Assembly (NCBI GenBank): GCA_964653685.1
Contig: CAZZHA010000029.1
Coordinates: forward strand, 1-6,513
From: DATKWU01 sp964653685
GTDB taxonomy: Bacteria; Patescibacteriota; Microgenomatia; PFEM01; JAHIFH01
Reading direction: 5' to 3'
DNA: 6,513 nucleotides
Shown: piece after piece, positions 6,007 through 6,513 of the stretch
Layout: every line of letters starts with the position of its first letter
Numbering within the stretch: the first letter of the stretch is position 1
Program-made: the position numbers and the translations under genes
The notes under the pieces: generated by a model
The model's input: the letters and a program-made list of their open reading frames with translations, nothing else
Database searches by the model: none
Told to the model about the DNA's origin: nothing

Positions 6007-6513
6007 ATGGCTTTATTTCTTGGTCTCTTGATTTTTTCGTTTGTGGTGACAAGTATCGCGATTGTTCCTTTTATTGGTTTTTTGTATCGACTGAAATTTA
6101 CTCGGAAAACAGAAGCTCCTAAAAATGGTAAGGTACCCTTATTCGATAAAATGCATGACTGGAAAGCCGGCACACCCGTAGGCGGCGGTTTATTGATTAT
6201 CGGTTTGGTTACTTTGTTATACGTGATTCTCTTTCCTCTTCTTAAGTATTTGGGTGTTTATGTTACTGCCGTTCATCCTTTAAGAGATGAACTCAATATT
6301 ATCTTTTTTAGCTTTATCTCTTTTGGCTTGTTGGGTTTTTATGATGATTTTGTCAAATTTTTTGGTAAGGCAAGAAAAGGAGTGATTGGTCGAAGTTTTG
6401 GCTTAAGCCGTTATGTTAAATTTTTGATTCAATTGACCCTTGCCGTGGTTATTGCCTCAATGCTTTATTTTAATCTCAGAATAGACATTGTTCACATCCC
6501 TTTGACTCATATT
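6007..6513 (+). CDS. mraY: MraY, phospho-N-acetylmuramoyl-pentapeptide transferase (partial, 3' end outside window)
   Basis: The first 169 codons of an integral-membrane enzyme that transfers phospho-MurNAc-pentapeptide from UDP to undecaprenyl phosphate, making lipid I. The frame stays open to the window edge; full MraY is typically about 320-360 aa. Helix 1 spans about 3-27. HDWKAGTPVGGG (50-61) matches the MraY motif HxxKxGTPTMGG, with VG in place of TM. Helices follow at about 60-80 and 96-112. GFYDDFVKFFGK (110-121) carries the paired aspartates 113-114 of the conserved DD motif. GLSRYVKFLIQ (132-142) matches the MraY GLSxRxKFxxQ segment and leads into another helix. WecA or TagO relatives share the DD motif, but the HxxKxGTP and GLSRYKF-type motifs favour MraY. 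It begins one base after the preceding stop with no clear ribosome binding site, suggesting coupled translation. Confidence 0.92.
   Translation, partial: MALFLGLLIFSFVVTSIAIVPFIGFLYRLKFTRKTEAPKNGKVPLFDKMHDWKAGTPVGGGLLIIGLVTLLYVILFPLLKYLGVYVTAVHPLRDELNIIFFSFISFGLLGFYDDFVKFFGKARKGVIGRSFGLSRYVKFLIQLTLAVVIASMLYFNLRIDIVHIPLTHI

Noticed and set aside
6007..6513. WecA/TagO-type sugar-phosphate transferase instead of MraY.
   Set aside because: The HxxKxGTP and GLSRYVKF-type motifs and the murein gene context favour MraY.
1..6513. Mobile element, CRISPR array, tRNA or rRNA.
   Set aside because: No transposase, no regularly spaced repeats and no structural RNA were recognised; nearly all bases are covered by tightly packed protein genes.
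1..6513. Recoded UGA (Gracilibacteria/Absconditabacteria-type code).
   Set aside because: TGA ends both the hydrolase and the MurF genes exactly at ATGA overlaps with the next start, so it is being read as stop.

Overview
The window is AT-rich bacterial DNA, packed with cell-wall genes. The best guess at its source is a member of the Candidate Phyla Radiation (Patescibacteria, perhaps Microgenomates-like). That guess rests on the lysine/isoleucine-rich proteins, the very tight gene packing, and a MurF-like ligase carried on a membrane domain next to DegT- and FemAB-type genes. It is an impression from gene style, not from a marker gene. TGA, TAA and TAG all end genes here, so the code is standard and not the UGA=Gly code of Gracilibacteria or Absconditabacteria.

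Left part (7-846, minus strand): a VanX/DdpX-type D-Ala-D-Ala dipeptidase with a complete zinc-peptidase signature. It is transcribed leftwards from a strong extended -10 promoter at 854-862. The roughly 100-base divergent region 847-946 also holds a weak candidate rightward promoter, an inverted repeat and a purine-rich ribosome binding site.

Middle part (947-5577, plus strand): four genes joined end to end. They are an alpha/beta hydrolase, a membrane-anchored MurF-type ligase, a DegT/DnrJ/EryC1/StrS-family PLP aminotransferase and a FemAB-type aminoacyl transferase. Junctions are ATGA, ATGA and an 8-base overlap, so this looks like one translationally coupled operon.

Right part (5578-6513, plus strand): a second extended -10 promoter shares an 11-base core with the dipeptidase promoter. 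It is followed by a 127-aa protein of unknown function and, one base later, the start of mraY, which runs off the window.

Together the genes point to building and editing the peptidoglycan stem peptide. MurF adds D-Ala-D-Ala, MraY loads the pentapeptide precursor onto the lipid carrier, FemAB adds amino acids to the stem peptide, and the dipeptidase hydrolyses free D-Ala-D-Ala. The hydrolase, aminotransferase and 127-aa protein have no assigned substrate. The most unusual points are the MurF-like enzyme in which a multi-pass membrane domain stands where the UDP-substrate-binding domain should be, and the head-to-head placement of a D-Ala-D-Ala-destroying gene beside a D-Ala-D-Ala-adding one.
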